DNA of 64,000 bases from Pseudomonas sp. URMO17WK12:I11 (GCF_007677725.1 NZ_VEDF01000002.1:372001-436000), one strand, 5' to 3'. Counted from the stretch's first letter, positions 47,702 through 56,927 are shown. Program-made: numbers and translations. The notes: generated by a model from the letters alone, not told the origin.

Positions 47702-48607
47702 ATGAGTGCAATGGCTACCTTCGAGGTCGATTCCGAGCAACATGGCGAACTGAACTGCTGGCGCATCAGCAGCGCCCCCGGTGAACTTCTGATCGCCCAG
47801 CAAGGCGCCCAGATTCTCAGCTATCAGCGGGTCGGCGAGCCGCCGCTGCTGTGGTTGAGCGAGCAGGCCATCTTCCGCCAGGGCAAATCGGTACGTGCCG
47901 GTGTTCCGGTATGCTGGCCGTGGTTCGGCAACCTGCAACGCAATCCGCAATCGGTTCAGGCGATGTACCGTGGTGAACAGGCGCCGGCCCATGGCTTGGC
48001 ACGTACCCGCGACTGGCAACTACTGGGGATCGAAGAGCGCGGTCAGGCCCTGCACATCACCTTCGAGCTGCCGTCAGCACGCGGCGAGCTGCCGGATTGG
48101 CCACACGACGTCGAGCTGACGCTGCAGATCGTCATGGGCGAAGCCTTGGATGTATCCCTCAACAGCCATAATCGCGGCGATAGCCCGGTGACCATCAGCC
48201 AGGCCCTGCACAGCTATTTCGCCGTCAGCGACGTACGCCAGGTGCGCGTCGAAGGCGTAGAGGGCTTGCCGTATGTCGAAACCCTGGCCGACTGGGAGCA
48301 GCGCCAGCAACAGGGTGCATTGGCGTTCACCGGCGAAACCGACCGCATCTACCTGGATACGCCGCCACAGCTGAGCATCGTCGATCCACACTGGCAACGG
48401 CGCATCACCCTGGCCAGCACCGGCTCGCGCTCTGCGGTGATCTGGAACCCTTGGACCGAGCGGGCCAGCGAGCTGACCGACATGGCCGATGACGGCTGGC
48501 AACGCATGCTCTGCATCGAGACGGCCAATGTCTGGGATGACCTGGTTGAGCTTGCGCCGGGTGCCAGCCATTCGCTACGCGTCAGCATCAGCAGCACCGC
48601 GCTCTGA
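47702..48607 (+). CDS. D-hexose-6-phosphate mutarotase-like protein (YeaD family)
   Basis: A protein of about 301 residues in the aldose 1-epimerase superfamily. The conserved segments are RAGVPVCWPWFGN, the catalytic His in PAHGLARTRDW, the second His in QALHSYFAVSDV and the acidic end segment MLCIETANVWDD. YeaD enzymes interconvert glucose-6-phosphate anomers. Start choice is uncertain: ATG at 47702 or 47711, both with a weak ribosome site. It may be cotranscribed with the thioesterase gene (63-bp gap). Confidence 0.85.
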   Translation: MSAMATFEVDSEQHGELNCWRISSAPGELLIAQQGAQILSYQRVGEPPLLWLSEQAIFRQGKSVRAGVPVCWPWFGNLQRNPQSVQAMYRGEQAPAHGLARTRDWQLLGIEERGQALHITFELPSARGELPDWPHDVELTLQIVMGEALDVSLNSHNRGDSPVTISQALHSYFAVSDVRQVRVEGVEGLPYVETLADWEQRQQQGALAFTGETDRIYLDTPPQLSIVDPHWQRRITLASTGSRSAVIWNPWTERASELTDMADDGWQRMLCIETANVWDDLVELAPGASHSLRVSISSTAL

Positions 48608-48616
48608 TTTCACGAT

Positions 48617-48635
48617 GGGGCCAGTGATTGGCCCC
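48617..48635. terminator. Hairpin between converging genes
   Basis: GGGGCCA (48617-48623) pairs with TGGCCCC (48629-48635) around five bases. There is no T tract, so the call is weak. Confidence 0.4.
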
Positions 48636-48655
48636 GCAACCCGGCCGGAGCGCGA

Positions 48656-49189
48656 TCAGAGATCCGCATCCTCGACCACTCGCACCTTCCCGGCATCCAG
48701 CGCGTACGCAGCATCCGCGAGGTCGTTGCTGACCTTCTCCACCTTCAGCGTGCCGCTGACCCACAGCGGCGTGTAGATGTCGGCGATCTTCAGCCCTTTC
48801 GGGTAGCGCACCAGCACCAATTGGTTCGGCGGCGGCGGCGGCACGTGGATGCAGGCGCCAGGGTACGGCACCAGGAAAAACAAGGTGCTGTTGCCCTTGG
48901 CATCGCTTTCCAAGGGCACGGGATAACCGCCCAGGCGGATCTGCTTGCCATTCAGCGCGGGCACGGTCTTGGTGGAATACATCACCGCCGGCAGGCCTTT
49001 GCTCTGCTTCAAGCCGCCTTTGGCGGTGAAGGTGCCATCGGCCTCTGGCGAGTTATGGTCGATTTCAGGCATCTGCTCGAGCGCCTTCTGATCGGACTTG
49101 GGCATCAGCTCCAGCCAATCGGTTTCGGGCAATTCGGCATGGGCCAGGGCACTGGCCAGGAGAAGGGGAACGAGAAAGAATGCACGCAT
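48656..49189 (-). CDS. DUF3299 exported protein
   Basis: A 177-residue protein with a signal peptide (residues 1-19, ending ALAHA). The mature part has GLPAVMYSTKTVPALNGKQI, LGGYPVPLESDAKGNSTLFF and FLVPYPGACIHVPPPPPNQL, the typical core of DUF3299 proteins, which are periplasmic and of unknown function. The single Cys in GACIH is conserved in my memory of the family. The start at 49189 is taken for the signal peptide; the open frame is 12 codons longer. Confidence 0.8.
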   Translation of the reverse strand: MRAFFLVPLLLASALAHAELPETDWLELMPKSDQKALEQMPEIDHNSPEADGTFTAKGGLKQSKGLPAVMYSTKTVPALNGKQIRLGGYPVPLESDAKGNSTLFFLVPYPGACIHVPPPPPNQLVLVRYPKGLKIADIYTPLWVSGTLKVEKVSNDLADAAYALDAGKVRVVEDADL

Positions 49190-49237
49190 GAACTGCTCGG
49201 CAACTCGGGATGAATTGCCGGGCATTCTAACCAGAAT

Positions 49238-49483
49238 TCAACGCTTCTTGATGAATCCGTAGATCACCAGCAGGATGATTGCACCAATCAGCGCGCCCAG
49301 GAAGCCTGCGGCCTGGCCTGCCTGGTAGATCCCCAGTGCCTGGCCACCGTAGGTGGCGAGCAAGGAGCCTGCGATACCCAGCAGAATGGTCATGATCCAG
49401 CCCATGCTGTCGTCGCCCGGCTTGAGAAAACGCGCCAGCAGGCCGACGATGAGGCCGATGAAGATGGTTCCGATGATACCCAT
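49238..49483 (-). CDS. GlsB/YeaQ/YmgE-family small membrane protein
   Basis: An 81-residue protein with three hydrophobic helices and Gly-rich packing (MGIIGTIFIGLIVGLLARFL, DDSMGWIMTILLGIAGSLLA, FLGALIGAIILLVIYGFIKK). This is the transglycosylase-associated/GlsB stress family, often induced in envelope or general stress, with no proven activity. AGAGGGATTGCC precedes the ATG. It stands alone with its own gaps. Confidence 0.9.
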   Translation of the reverse strand: MGIIGTIFIGLIVGLLARFLKPGDDSMGWIMTILLGIAGSLLATYGGQALGIYQAGQAAGFLGALIGAIILLVIYGFIKKR

Positions 49484-49579
49484 GGCAATCCCTCTGCATT
49501 AAAGATGAAACAAGCCAAAGCCTAGACAGCGCTTTGGCGTGTTGCCATTTCAGAGGGCTTGGCGCGGGCAGAAGTTCGA

Positions 49580-50662
49580 TCAGTTGCTGATCAAGGCCTC
49601 TACATCGGCAATCTTGGCCTTCAGGGTGGTCATGTCCTGGCAACGCAGGGTAGCGTGCCCGACCTTGCGGCCGGCCTTGAAAGCCTTGCCATAGTGGTGC
49701 AGGTGGCAATCGTCGATGGCCACCACCTGCTCCACTGCCGGGACTTCGCCGATGAAGTTGAGCATGGCGCTCTCGCCCAGCTTGGCAGTCGAGCCCAGCG
49801 GCAGGCCAGCCACGGCGCGCAGGTGGTTTTCGAACTGGCTGCACTCGGCGCCTTCGATGGTCCAGTGGCCGGAGTTGTGCACGCGCGGTGCGATTTCGTT
49901 GGCTTTCAGGCCACCGTCGACTTCGAAGAACTCGAAGGCCATGACGCCGACGTAGTCCAGTTGCTTGAGCACGCGGCCTACGTAGTCTTCGGCCAGGCTT
50001 TGCAGCGGATGCGCAGCGCTCGCCACCGACAGGCGCAGGATGCCATCGACGTGGGTATTGTGGACCAGCGGGTAGAAGCGCGTTTCACCGTCGCGGGCAC
50101 GCACCGCGACCAGCGACACTTCACCGGTGAACGGCACGAAGCCCTCCAGCAGGCACGGCACGCTGCCCAATTCGGCAAAGGTGCCTGCCACATCTTGCGG
50201 CTGGCGCAGCACCTTCTGGCCCTTGCCGTCGTAACCCAGGGTGCGGGTCTTGAGCACGGCAGGCAGGCCGATGCTGGCCACCGCCGCCTCCAGGTCTTGT
50301 TGCGAGAGGATGTCGGCGAACGCTGGGGTTGGAATCCCAAGGTCGCGGAACATGCTCTTTTCGAACAGCCGATCGCGGGCGATGCGCAACGCCTCGGCGC
50401 TCGGGTAGACCGGGACGAACTGAGACAGGAAGGCCACGGTTTCAGCTGGGACGCTTTCGAATTCGAAGGTCACCAGGTCAACGTCGTTAGCCAGCTGGCG
50501 CAGGGCATCCTGGTCGGCGTAGCCGGCCAGCAGATGCTCGCCCAGCGAGGCGGCGCAGGCGTCTGCTGCCGGATCGAGAAAAGCGAAGTTCATGCCCAGC
50601 GGAGTACCCGCCAGGGCCAGCATGCGGCCCAGTTGGCCGCCACCGATTACACCGATTTTCAT
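49580..50662 (-). CDS. purK: N5-carboxyaminoimidazole ribonucleotide synthase
   Basis: A 360-residue ATP-grasp enzyme starting MKIGVIGGGQLGRMLALAG. The ATP-binding part has VLKTRTLGYDGKGQKVLRQP, and the metal-binding segment is NEIAPRVHNSGHWTIEG. It converts AIR, ATP and bicarbonate to N5-CAIR in purine synthesis. GAGG nine bases before the ATG at 50662 fixes the start. It begins 11 bp after purE. Confidence 0.97.
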   Translation of the reverse strand: MKIGVIGGGQLGRMLALAGTPLGMNFAFLDPAADACAASLGEHLLAGYADQDALRQLANDVDLVTFEFESVPAETVAFLSQFVPVYPSAEALRIARDRLFEKSMFRDLGIPTPAFADILSQQDLEAAVASIGLPAVLKTRTLGYDGKGQKVLRQPQDVAGTFAELGSVPCLLEGFVPFTGEVSLVAVRARDGETRFYPLVHNTHVDGILRLSVASAAHPLQSLAEDYVGRVLKQLDYVGVMAFEFFEVDGGLKANEIAPRVHNSGHWTIEGAECSQFENHLRAVAGLPLGSTAKLGESAMLNFIGEVPAVEQVVAIDDCHLHHYGKAFKAGRKVGHATLRCQDMTTLKAKIADVEALISN

Positions 50663-50673
50663 GACGTTCGACC

Positions 50674-51165
50674 TCAAGCCTGGCGCGGGTCTGGATTATC
50701 CAGCACGGTTTCGGTCTGCTCAGTGCGAAACTGCTTGAGCGCCGCGTGGAACTGCGGGTGCTTGGCACCCAGGATACTCGCCGACAGCAGCGCCGCATTG
50801 ACCGCGCCGGCGCGGCCAATGGCCAAGGTCGCGACCGGTACGCCGGCCGGCATCTGCACGATCGACAGCAACGAATCGACGCCCGACAGCATTGACGACT
50901 GCACCGGCACGCCCAGTACCGGCAGGTGGGTCTTGGCAGCGCACATGCCTGGCAAGTGCGCAGCGCCACCAGCGCCTGCGATGATCACCTCGATGCCACG
51001 CCCTTCGGCCTCTTCGGCATACTGGAACAGCAAGTCCGGGGTGCGATGGGCGGAAACCACCTTCACTTCATAGGGAATGCCGAGTTTTTCCAGCATATCG
51101 GCGGTGTGGCTAAGGGTGGACCAATCGGACTTGGAGCCCATGATCACGCCAACCAGTGCACTCAT
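50674..51165 (-). CDS. purE: N5-carboxyaminoimidazole ribonucleotide mutase
   Basis: A 163-residue class I PurE. It starts [20 protein letters not shown], then [10 protein letters not shown] and [13 protein letters not shown] with the catalytic His. It rearranges N5-CAIR, made by PurK, to CAIR. GAGG precedes the ATG at 51165. It leads the purEK operon. The leader of roughly 110 nt carries a strong hairpin (51209-51240). Confidence 0.97.
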   Translation of the reverse strand: MSALVGVIMGSKSDWSTLSHTADMLEKLGIPYEVKVVSAHRTPDLLFQYAEEAEGRGIEVIIAGAGGAAHLPGMCAAKTHLPVLGVPVQSSMLSGVDSLLSIVQMPAGVPVATLAIGRAGAVNAALLSASILGAKHPQFHAALKQFRTEQTETVLDNPDPRQA

Positions 51166-51208
51166 CGTCGAGCCTCTCCTGCAAGCGCCGTCTGGCGCGC
51201 TAAAAGCA

Positions 51209-51240
51209 ACAAGCCACGCAGGTGGACCGGCGTGGCTTGT
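51209..51240 (-). promoter_or_regulatory. Terminator-like hairpin in the purEK leader
   Basis: Perfect 11-bp arms (ACAAGCCACGC and GCGTGGCTTGT) enclose ten bases. On the minus strand the stem is followed by TGCTTTTA (51208-51201). Its place between the probable promoter and purE makes it a candidate attenuator. Confidence 0.55.
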
Positions 51241-51281
51241 CATACGGATTCTGAATCGACCGGGTCGGCCGAAGGCGCGGG

Positions 51282-51287
51282 ATTGTA
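51282..51287 (-). promoter_or_regulatory. Predicted -10 element for purEK
   Basis: TACAAT on the minus strand, followed by a C+G-rich discriminator (CCCGCGCC). The start would be near 51275. No good -35 hexamer was found at 16-18 bp. Confidence 0.4.
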
Positions 51288-51437
51288 GCTCATTTCAAAG
51301 CGAACCGCCCAGCCCTGCAAGCACATGTCGGATCAAAGGGCAAGCTGTCTCAGGAGACAACTTTTCCTACTGACCCGGTATCGGTCCAGCCGGCAAAATT
51401 GCGGCTTTTTCGTAGTTCGCGCCCTGAAGGTTCCGAG

Positions 51438-52067
51438 ATGAACAAACCCCGAGACATTGCGCTTGCCTTAGGTCTGGCGTGCTGCATGACTGTGTCTGCG
51501 GCCTGGGCCACGAGGCCGTTGGTGATCACTGTTTATCCCCATGACGAGCTAGCCGATATCAGCGACGAGCAGTTGCACGAACGGTACTTCCAGCACTGGC
51601 TGGAAGAAATGCGCAGCTTCACCGACCACCCGATCGAAGTGATCTATCAGCGCTCGATCGCAGGGCTGACCGACATCGATTACCACGCCCTGGCGCCGCA
51701 CCAACTGCTCGATACGTTCACCGACGAAATTCAGGCTCAGCGCTCAGGCCGGCCGTTTTCCTATATGAACAAAGACCTGCTGCTCACCCAGGCCAGATAT
51801 GGCACAAGCGGCATGCTCCCGACTGCCGGGCTGCCCCACCCCAGCGACACCACCGCCGTGGCTTCGGCCCACAGCCCAAGCGACCCGGGACACGAACTCG
51901 GCCACCTGCTTTCAGCCACGCATGAACAGGCGCAGATCAGCTACAACGGCTGGCCGTGCGAGAGCTACATGGTGCCCACCCGCACCCCGCTGCGCGGCAA
52001 CTGCTACACCTACAGCGCTGCCAATCGCGCGGCCATCCGCGACTACCTCCGGTACAACTCAGACTGA
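51438..52067 (+). CDS. Secreted metzincin-like zinc metalloprotease, uncharacterised
   Basis: A 209-residue protein with GAAGG before the ATG at 51438. Residues 1-24 form a signal peptide ending SAAWA. Near residue 155 it has GHELGHLLSATHE, which fits HExxHxxGxxH with Ser in place of Gly, and about 20 residues later CESYMVP, which resembles the Met-turn (S-x-M) of metzincins. A Cys pair (CESYM ... GNCYTYS) may close the active-site loop. I do not recognise a named family. It would act outside the cytoplasm. Its 3' end overlaps the convergent LysR gene by nine bases. Confidence 0.7.
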   Translation: MNKPRDIALALGLACCMTVSAAWATRPLVITVYPHDELADISDEQLHERYFQHWLEEMRSFTDHPIEVIYQRSIAGLTDIDYHALAPHQLLDTFTDEIQAQRSGRPFSYMNKDLLLTQARYGTSGMLPTAGLPHPSDTTAVASAHSPSDPGHELGHLLSATHEQAQISYNGWPCESYMVPTRTPLRGNCYTYSAANRAAIRDYLRYNSD

Positions 52068-52976
52068 CGCTTCGCTCGAGTTACCGGCAGATTCCAGCTT
52101 GCGCCACAACAGGCGAACATTGGCCTTGCGTACCAGCGCGCAGCGATACAGGCGAATTTCCAACGGCACATGCCACTGGCTGGGTCCGCAGATCGCCAGC
52201 TCGCCGCGCTCCAGTTCGCCGCGCATCGACAGGCGTGGCACCCAGGCGACGCCCATGCCCTCCAATGCCATGCTCTTGAGACTGTCAGCCATGGCCGTCT
52301 CGTACACGGTGGTGTAGCGCAGGTTGCGCTGGCGCAGCAGCAAGCTGACCGAGCGTCCGAGAAAGGCACCGGCACTGTAGGCCAGCAGCGGCACGCTGAC
52401 GTCGCCCTCAAGGTCGAACAGTGGTTTACCGTCTGCGTCCACCGCGCACACCGGCAGCATCTCGGTGATGCCCATGTGCAGCGACGGGAAGATCTCGGCG
52501 TCCATCTGCAGGGCCGCATCCGGATCGTAAAACGCCAGCATGAGGTCGCAACCACCCTCGCGCAGCGCATGTACCGCGTCTCCGACGTTAGTCGCAACCA
52601 GGCGCGTGGCGATGTTCAGGCCATCGTTGCGCAACTGCGCCACCCAGCGCGGGAAGAACCCCGATGCCAGCGAGTGCGCCGCCGCCACCTGAATGACCTC
52701 GCCCTGGCCACCTTCAAGGTGGTGCAGATGACGCAGAACCTCACTGAGCTGGTCGACGACCGTGCGCGCCGTGACCAGAAACAGCTGACCCGCCTCGGTC
52801 AATTCAATGGGGGTGCGGGAACGATTCACCAAGGTCAGGCCCAAGGCCGCTTCCAGGCTGCGGATGCGCCGACTGAAGGCCGGCTGGGTGACGAAACGTC
52901 GTTCGGCCGCCTGGGAAAAACTACGGGTCGAGGCCAGCGCACTGAAGTCTTCCAGCCATTTGCTTTCGAGGTTCAT
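52059..52976 (-). CDS. LysR-family regulator similar to HypT
   Basis: A 305-residue regulator starting MNLESKWLEDFSALASTRSF. The helix-turn-helix (FSQAAERRFVTQPAFSRRIR) and the following AAAHSLASGFFPRWV and GMGVAWVPRLSM segments resemble E. coli HypT (YjiE), which responds to hypochlorite through methionine oxidation. Whether this protein senses oxidants is not shown. It is divergent from aspA across 182 bp and may control it or the metalloprotease gene. The frame is open 12 codons further up, but family homology favours this start. Confidence 0.83.
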   Translation of the reverse strand: MNLESKWLEDFSALASTRSFSQAAERRFVTQPAFSRRIRSLEAALGLTLVNRSRTPIELTEAGQLFLVTARTVVDQLSEVLRHLHHLEGGQGEVIQVAAAHSLASGFFPRWVAQLRNDGLNIATRLVATNVGDAVHALREGGCDLMLAFYDPDAALQMDAEIFPSLHMGITEMLPVCAVDADGKPLFDLEGDVSVPLLAYSAGAFLGRSVSLLLRQRNLRYTTVYETAMADSLKSMALEGMGVAWVPRLSMRGELERGELAICGPSQWHVPLEIRLYRCALVRKANVRLLWRKLESAGNSSEASV

Positions 52977-53158
52977 GAAGCACATCTCCCGGCATGCACC
53001 AAAATGGAACACGCTCGAATGTCAATTGACGTCACACCAATCACTATGCCGTTTGTGCATAGGTTAGCGTGCATCAGCATTGGCCGCAAAATCACCTTAA
53101 GGCCTAGGATTGGCGCCATTCCGGCATGTGCCGGGTCAAACTCGAGATGATATCTATC

Positions 53159-54583
53159 ATGTCCTCCGCTGCATCGTTCCGCGTCGAAAAAGATCTGCTT
53201 GGTACCCTTGAAGTCCCTGCCGATGCCTACTACGGCATCCAGACCCTGCGCGCTGCCAACAACTTCCATCTCTCTGGTGTTCCGCTGTCGCACTACCCGA
53301 AGCTGGTCGTGGCCCTGGCCATGGTCAAGCAGGCGGCTGCCGACGCCAACCGTGAGCTGGGTCACCTGAGCGATGCCAAGCACGCTGCCATCAGTGCAGC
53401 CTGCGCCCGCCTGATCAAGGGCGACTACCACGAGCAGTTCGTGGTGGACATGATCCAGGGTGGCGCCGGTACTTCCACCAACATGAACGCGAACGAAGTC
53501 ATCGCCAACGTCGCGCTGGAGGCCATGGGTCACCAGAAAGGCGAGTACCAGTACCTGCACCCCAACAACGACGTGAACATGGCGCAGTCGACCAACGACG
53601 CCTACCCGACCGCCATCCGCCTGGGCCTGCTGCTGGGTCACGACGCGCTGCTGGCCAGCCTCGACAGCCTGATCCAGGCCTTCGCTGCCAAAGGTAAGGA
53701 ATTCGATCACGTGCTGAAGATGGGCCGTACCCAGCTGCAGGACGCCGTACCGATGACCCTGGGGCAGGAATTCCGCGCCTTCGCCACCACCATGACCGAA
53801 GACCTGCAGCGCCTGCGTTCGCTGGCTCCAGAGTTGCTGACCGAAATCAACCTGGGCGGTACTGCCATCGGCACCGGCATCAACGCCGACCCTGGCTACC
53901 AGGCACTGGCAGTCCAGCGCCTGGCCACCATCAGCGGCCAACCACTGGTTCCGGCAGCCGACTTGATCGAAGCCACCTCGGACATGGGCGCCTTCGTGCT
54001 GTTCTCGGGCATGCTCAAGCGCACCGCGGTCAAACTGTCGAAGATCTGCAACGACCTGCGCCTGCTGTCCAGCGGCCCGCGTACCGGCATCAACGAGATC
54101 AACCTGCCGGCGCGTCAGCCGGGCAGCTCGATCATGCCGGGCAAGGTCAACCCGGTAATTCCAGAGGCCGTCAACCAAGTGGCCTTCGCCATCATGGGTA
54201 ACGACCTGGCCCTGACCGTCGCCGCCGAAGGTGGCCAGCTGCAGCTGAACGTGATGGAGCCGCTGATCGCCTACAAGATCTTCGACTCGATTCGCCTGCT
54301 GCAACGCGCCATGGACATGCTGCGTGAGCACTGCATCGTCGGCATCACCGCCAACGAACAGCGCTGCCGTGAGCTGGTCGAGCATTCGATCGGCCTGGTT
54401 ACCGCCTTGAACCCGTACATCGGCTACGAAAACGCCACGCGTATCGCCCGCGTCGCCCTGGAAACCGGCCGCGGCGTGCTGGAGCTGGTCCGTGAAGAGA
54501 AGCTGCTGGATGACGCGATGCTCGACGACATCCTGCGTCCGGAAAACATGATCGCGCCGCGCCTGGTTCCGCTTAAAGCGTAA
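53159..54583 (+). CDS. aspA: Aspartate ammonia-lyase
   Basis: A 474-residue member of the fumarase/aspartase superfamily, with VVDMIQGGAGTSTNMNANEV, the substrate-binding NNDVNMAQSTNDAYPTAIRL and the SS-loop signature GSSIMPGKVNPVIPE. It converts aspartate to fumarate and ammonia. Start choice is between the ATG at 53159 and one four codons upstream (53147); the family N terminus favours 53159. A strong terminator follows. Confidence 0.95.
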   Translation: MSSAASFRVEKDLLGTLEVPADAYYGIQTLRAANNFHLSGVPLSHYPKLVVALAMVKQAAADANRELGHLSDAKHAAISAACARLIKGDYHEQFVVDMIQGGAGTSTNMNANEVIANVALEAMGHQKGEYQYLHPNNDVNMAQSTNDAYPTAIRLGLLLGHDALLASLDSLIQAFAAKGKEFDHVLKMGRTQLQDAVPMTLGQEFRAFATTMTEDLQRLRSLAPELLTEINLGGTAIGTGINADPGYQALAVQRLATISGQPLVPAADLIEATSDMGAFVLFSGMLKRTAVKLSKICNDLRLLSSGPRTGINEINLPARQPGSSIMPGKVNPVIPEAVNQVAFAIMGNDLALTVAAEGGQLQLNVMEPLIAYKIFDSIRLLQRAMDMLREHCIVGITANEQRCRELVEHSIGLVTALNPYIGYENATRIARVALETGRGVLELVREEKLLDDAMLDDILRPENMIAPRLVPLKA

Positions 54584-54642
54584 CCAAGTCACTGCAACAC
54601 CGTCTCACCAGGTCGAGGGACTAGACACCTCTCAACCTTTCA

Positions 54643-54675
54643 GAGGCCCGAGCGCACGCTACGGGCCTTTTTTTT
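54643..54675 (+). terminator. Rho-independent terminator after aspA
   Basis: AGGCCCGAGCG pairs with CGCTACGGGCCT (one bulged A), followed by eight T. It is about 60 bp after the aspA stop. Confidence 0.88.
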
Positions 54676-54761
54676 GCCTGACAGGCCCGCTGCATGCGCC
54701 GCTGCGGCGTCGGCACGCAACTTGCTCCATAATGCCTCCCAGCCCCCGGGATGAGCGAGCG

Positions 54762-55754
54762 ATGCTGCACAGCCACCTGACCACCCTCAACGCTGTTTCC
54801 CTGATCCTCAACCTGTTCCAGGAAGAGGGCTGCGAAGCCATGACGCTGCTCGACGGCAGTGGCATAGGCCCGGCGGACCTGGGCCACAGCGATGCGCGCA
54901 TCACCACCCAGCAGGAACTGCAAGTCTGCGCCAATGCCGTCGCCAGGCGTGAAGAGATTGGCCTGGAACTGGGCCGGCGCATGCATGTGTCGTGCTACGG
55001 CATGCTTGGTTACGCCCTGCTCTCCAGTGCCACTTTGGGTGACGCCCTGCGCCTGGCGCTGCAGTATCCGGCACTGCTGGGAACGGTGTTCACGCTGCGC
55101 CTGGTCGACGATGGCCGGCGCGTATGGCTCAGCGCCAGCGACTACCGCGATGCGCCCGCGCTGGCCTCGTTCAATAGCGAATTCTGCATGGTGTCGTTGA
55201 AGGTGATCTGCGACGACCTGCTTGGCCGCACCCTGCCACTGCTCGGTGCACGCTTCGAGCACAGTCGGCCCGGCTATCACCGGCTGTATGCCGGAGCCTT
55301 CGAATGCCCGCTGGCGTTCGAGGCCGAAGACAGCGCGTTCGCCTTCGAGCGCCGCTGGCTCGACACCCCGTTGCCGCTGGCCGATCCAATCACCCACAAG
55401 GCCATGAGCGAGCGTTGCCGGCAGTTGAACCTGGAGTTCACCGGTCGCCAGGCCTGGCTTGGGCGTATTCGCCAGCTGTTGCTGCAGCAACTGGATGCTG
55501 CGCCTGGCCTTGAGGGCCTGGCACGGCAGATGAACTGCTCATCGCGTACCTTGCGCCGGCATTTGCAGGCTTTGGGCTGCAGTTATCAGCAGTTGCTCGA
55601 CCAGGTGCGCTTCGAGCGAGCCAAGCAACTGCTCGCCGACGAGCACATGCCGATCTACCGCATCGCCGAGTGCCTGGGCTTCAGCGAGACAGCCAGTTTC
55701 CGCCACGCCTTCCAGCGTTGGAGTGGCGTGGCGCCGAGTCATTTTCGCGGGTAG
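54762..55754 (+). CDS. AraC-family regulator with arabinose-binding-like N domain
   Basis: A 330-residue regulator. The N-terminal 190 residues are of the PF12625 (Arabinose_bd) type found in OruR/ArgR-like Pseudomonas regulators (RRMHVSCYGMLGYALLSSAT). The C-terminal double helix-turn-helix has LARQMNCSSRTLRRHLQALG and IYRIAECLGFSETASFRHAF. The start at 54762 is preferred since the upstream ATG (54732) overlaps a -10-like CATAAT. It reads into the acetylpolyamine gene 129 bp downstream, so an amine or amino acid inducer is plausible but unproven. Confidence 0.85.
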   Translation: MLHSHLTTLNAVSLILNLFQEEGCEAMTLLDGSGIGPADLGHSDARITTQQELQVCANAVARREEIGLELGRRMHVSCYGMLGYALLSSATLGDALRLALQYPALLGTVFTLRLVDDGRRVWLSASDYRDAPALASFNSEFCMVSLKVICDDLLGRTLPLLGARFEHSRPGYHRLYAGAFECPLAFEAEDSAFAFERRWLDTPLPLADPITHKAMSERCRQLNLEFTGRQAWLGRIRQLLLQQLDAAPGLEGLARQMNCSSRTLRRHLQALGCSYQQLLDQVRFERAKQLLADEHMPIYRIAECLGFSETASFRHAFQRWSGVAPSHFRG

Positions 55755-55875
55755 AAACCAGCGACAGCGCCAGGCGGCCATTCAGCTTGGCCATATCGAT
55801 CCCCTTTTGGCCAGTTGCGTCGTTCTCGCTCACTGCCTCGACCATGAAAATGGAGCCACGCCAGTCCCGACGGAG

Positions 55876-55883
55876 AACAACAA
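55876..55883 (+). promoter_or_regulatory. Catabolite-activity (Crc/Hfq) motif at the deacylase start
   Basis: AACAACAA, a perfect AAnAAnAA motif, sits exactly between the Shine-Dalgarno GGAG (55872-55875) and the ATG at 55884. This is the classical position for Hfq-Crc repression of translation. Confidence 0.65.
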
Positions 55884-56927
55884 ATGCTGACTGTGTATTC
55901 CGATGATCATCGCCTGCACCATGGCCGCTGCGAGCTGATCGACGGCAAGCTGATGCCCTGTTTCGAAATGCCTTCGCGCGCCGACCACGTGCTGCAGCAG
56001 GTCCACACGCGCAACCTGGGTGAGGTGCAGGCACCCACTGACTTTGGCCGGGAGCCGCTGCAGCGCATCCACAGTGCCGCTTACCTGGATTTCTTCGAAG
56101 GTGCCTGGGCCCGCTGGGCCGCGCTGGGTCACGAAGGTGACCTGCTGCCGTTCACCTGGCCCGCGCGGACCCTGCGCCAAGTCAAACCAACCGGTTTGCA
56201 CGGTGAATTGGGTTACTACAGCTTCGATGCCGGTGCGCCGATCACCGCCGGCACCTGGCAGGCCGCCTACAGCGCCGCGCAAGTGGCGCTTACCGCTCAG
56301 GCCGCTATCGCGCAAGGCGCTCACGCAGCGTTCGCCCTGTGCCGGCCACCGGGGCACCATGCCGCAGCCGAAGTCATGGGCGGCTACTGCTACTTGAACA
56401 ACGCCGCCATCGCCGCCCAGGCGTTTCTCGATCAGGGCCGCAGCAAAGTGGCCATCCTCGATGTCGATTACCACCACGGCAACGGCACCCAGGACATCTT
56501 CTACCAGCGCAGCGATGTGTTCTTCGCCTCGATTCACGGTGATCCGCAGGATGAATTTCCGTTCTTCCTCGGTTATGCCGATGAGACCGGTGAGGGCGCA
56601 GGTGCTGGCTACAACATCAATTACCCGTTGCCTGCCGGTAGCGACTGGGCAGCCTGGAGCGCTGCACTGGAAGATGCCTGTCAGCGCATTGCCGCCTACG
56701 ATGCCGAGGTGCTGGTGATTTCACTGGGTGTGGACACCTTCAAGGACGACCCGATCTCGCAGTTCAAGCTGGACAGCCCGGATTACCTGGAAATGGGCAA
56801 GCGCATCGCCGCGCTCGGCAAGCCGACCCTGTTCGTGATGGAAGGCGGCTACGCTGTGGAGGAAATCGGTATCAACGCGGTCAATGTGCTGGAAGGTTTC
56901 CAGCGCGCCCAGCCAGGAGTCCGATAA
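55884..56927 (+). CDS. Acetylpolyamine amidohydrolase (class II HDAC-like)
   Basis: A 347-residue arginase/deacetylase-fold enzyme. The catalytic His pair is in [20 protein letters not shown], zinc ligands Asp and His are in [17 protein letters not shown], the third ligand Asp is in [11 protein letters not shown], and the catalytic Tyr is in [11 protein letters not shown]. It should remove acetyl groups from acetylputrescine, acetylcadaverine or acetylspermidine, releasing the amine for catabolism. The closest P. aeruginosa match by context and memory is AphB (PA0321). The stop shares a base with the next start (TAATG), so it is translationally coupled to the PotF-like gene. Confidence 0.9.
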   Translation: MLTVYSDDHRLHHGRCELIDGKLMPCFEMPSRADHVLQQVHTRNLGEVQAPTDFGREPLQRIHSAAYLDFFEGAWARWAALGHEGDLLPFTWPARTLRQVKPTGLHGELGYYSFDAGAPITAGTWQAAYSAAQVALTAQAAIAQGAHAAFALCRPPGHHAAAEVMGGYCYLNNAAIAAQAFLDQGRSKVAILDVDYHHGNGTQDIFYQRSDVFFASIHGDPQDEFPFFLGYADETGEGAGAGYNINYPLPAGSDWAAWSAALEDACQRIAAYDAEVLVISLGVDTFKDDPISQFKLDSPDYLEMGKRIAALGKPTLFVMEGGYAVEEIGINAVNVLEGFQRAQPGVR

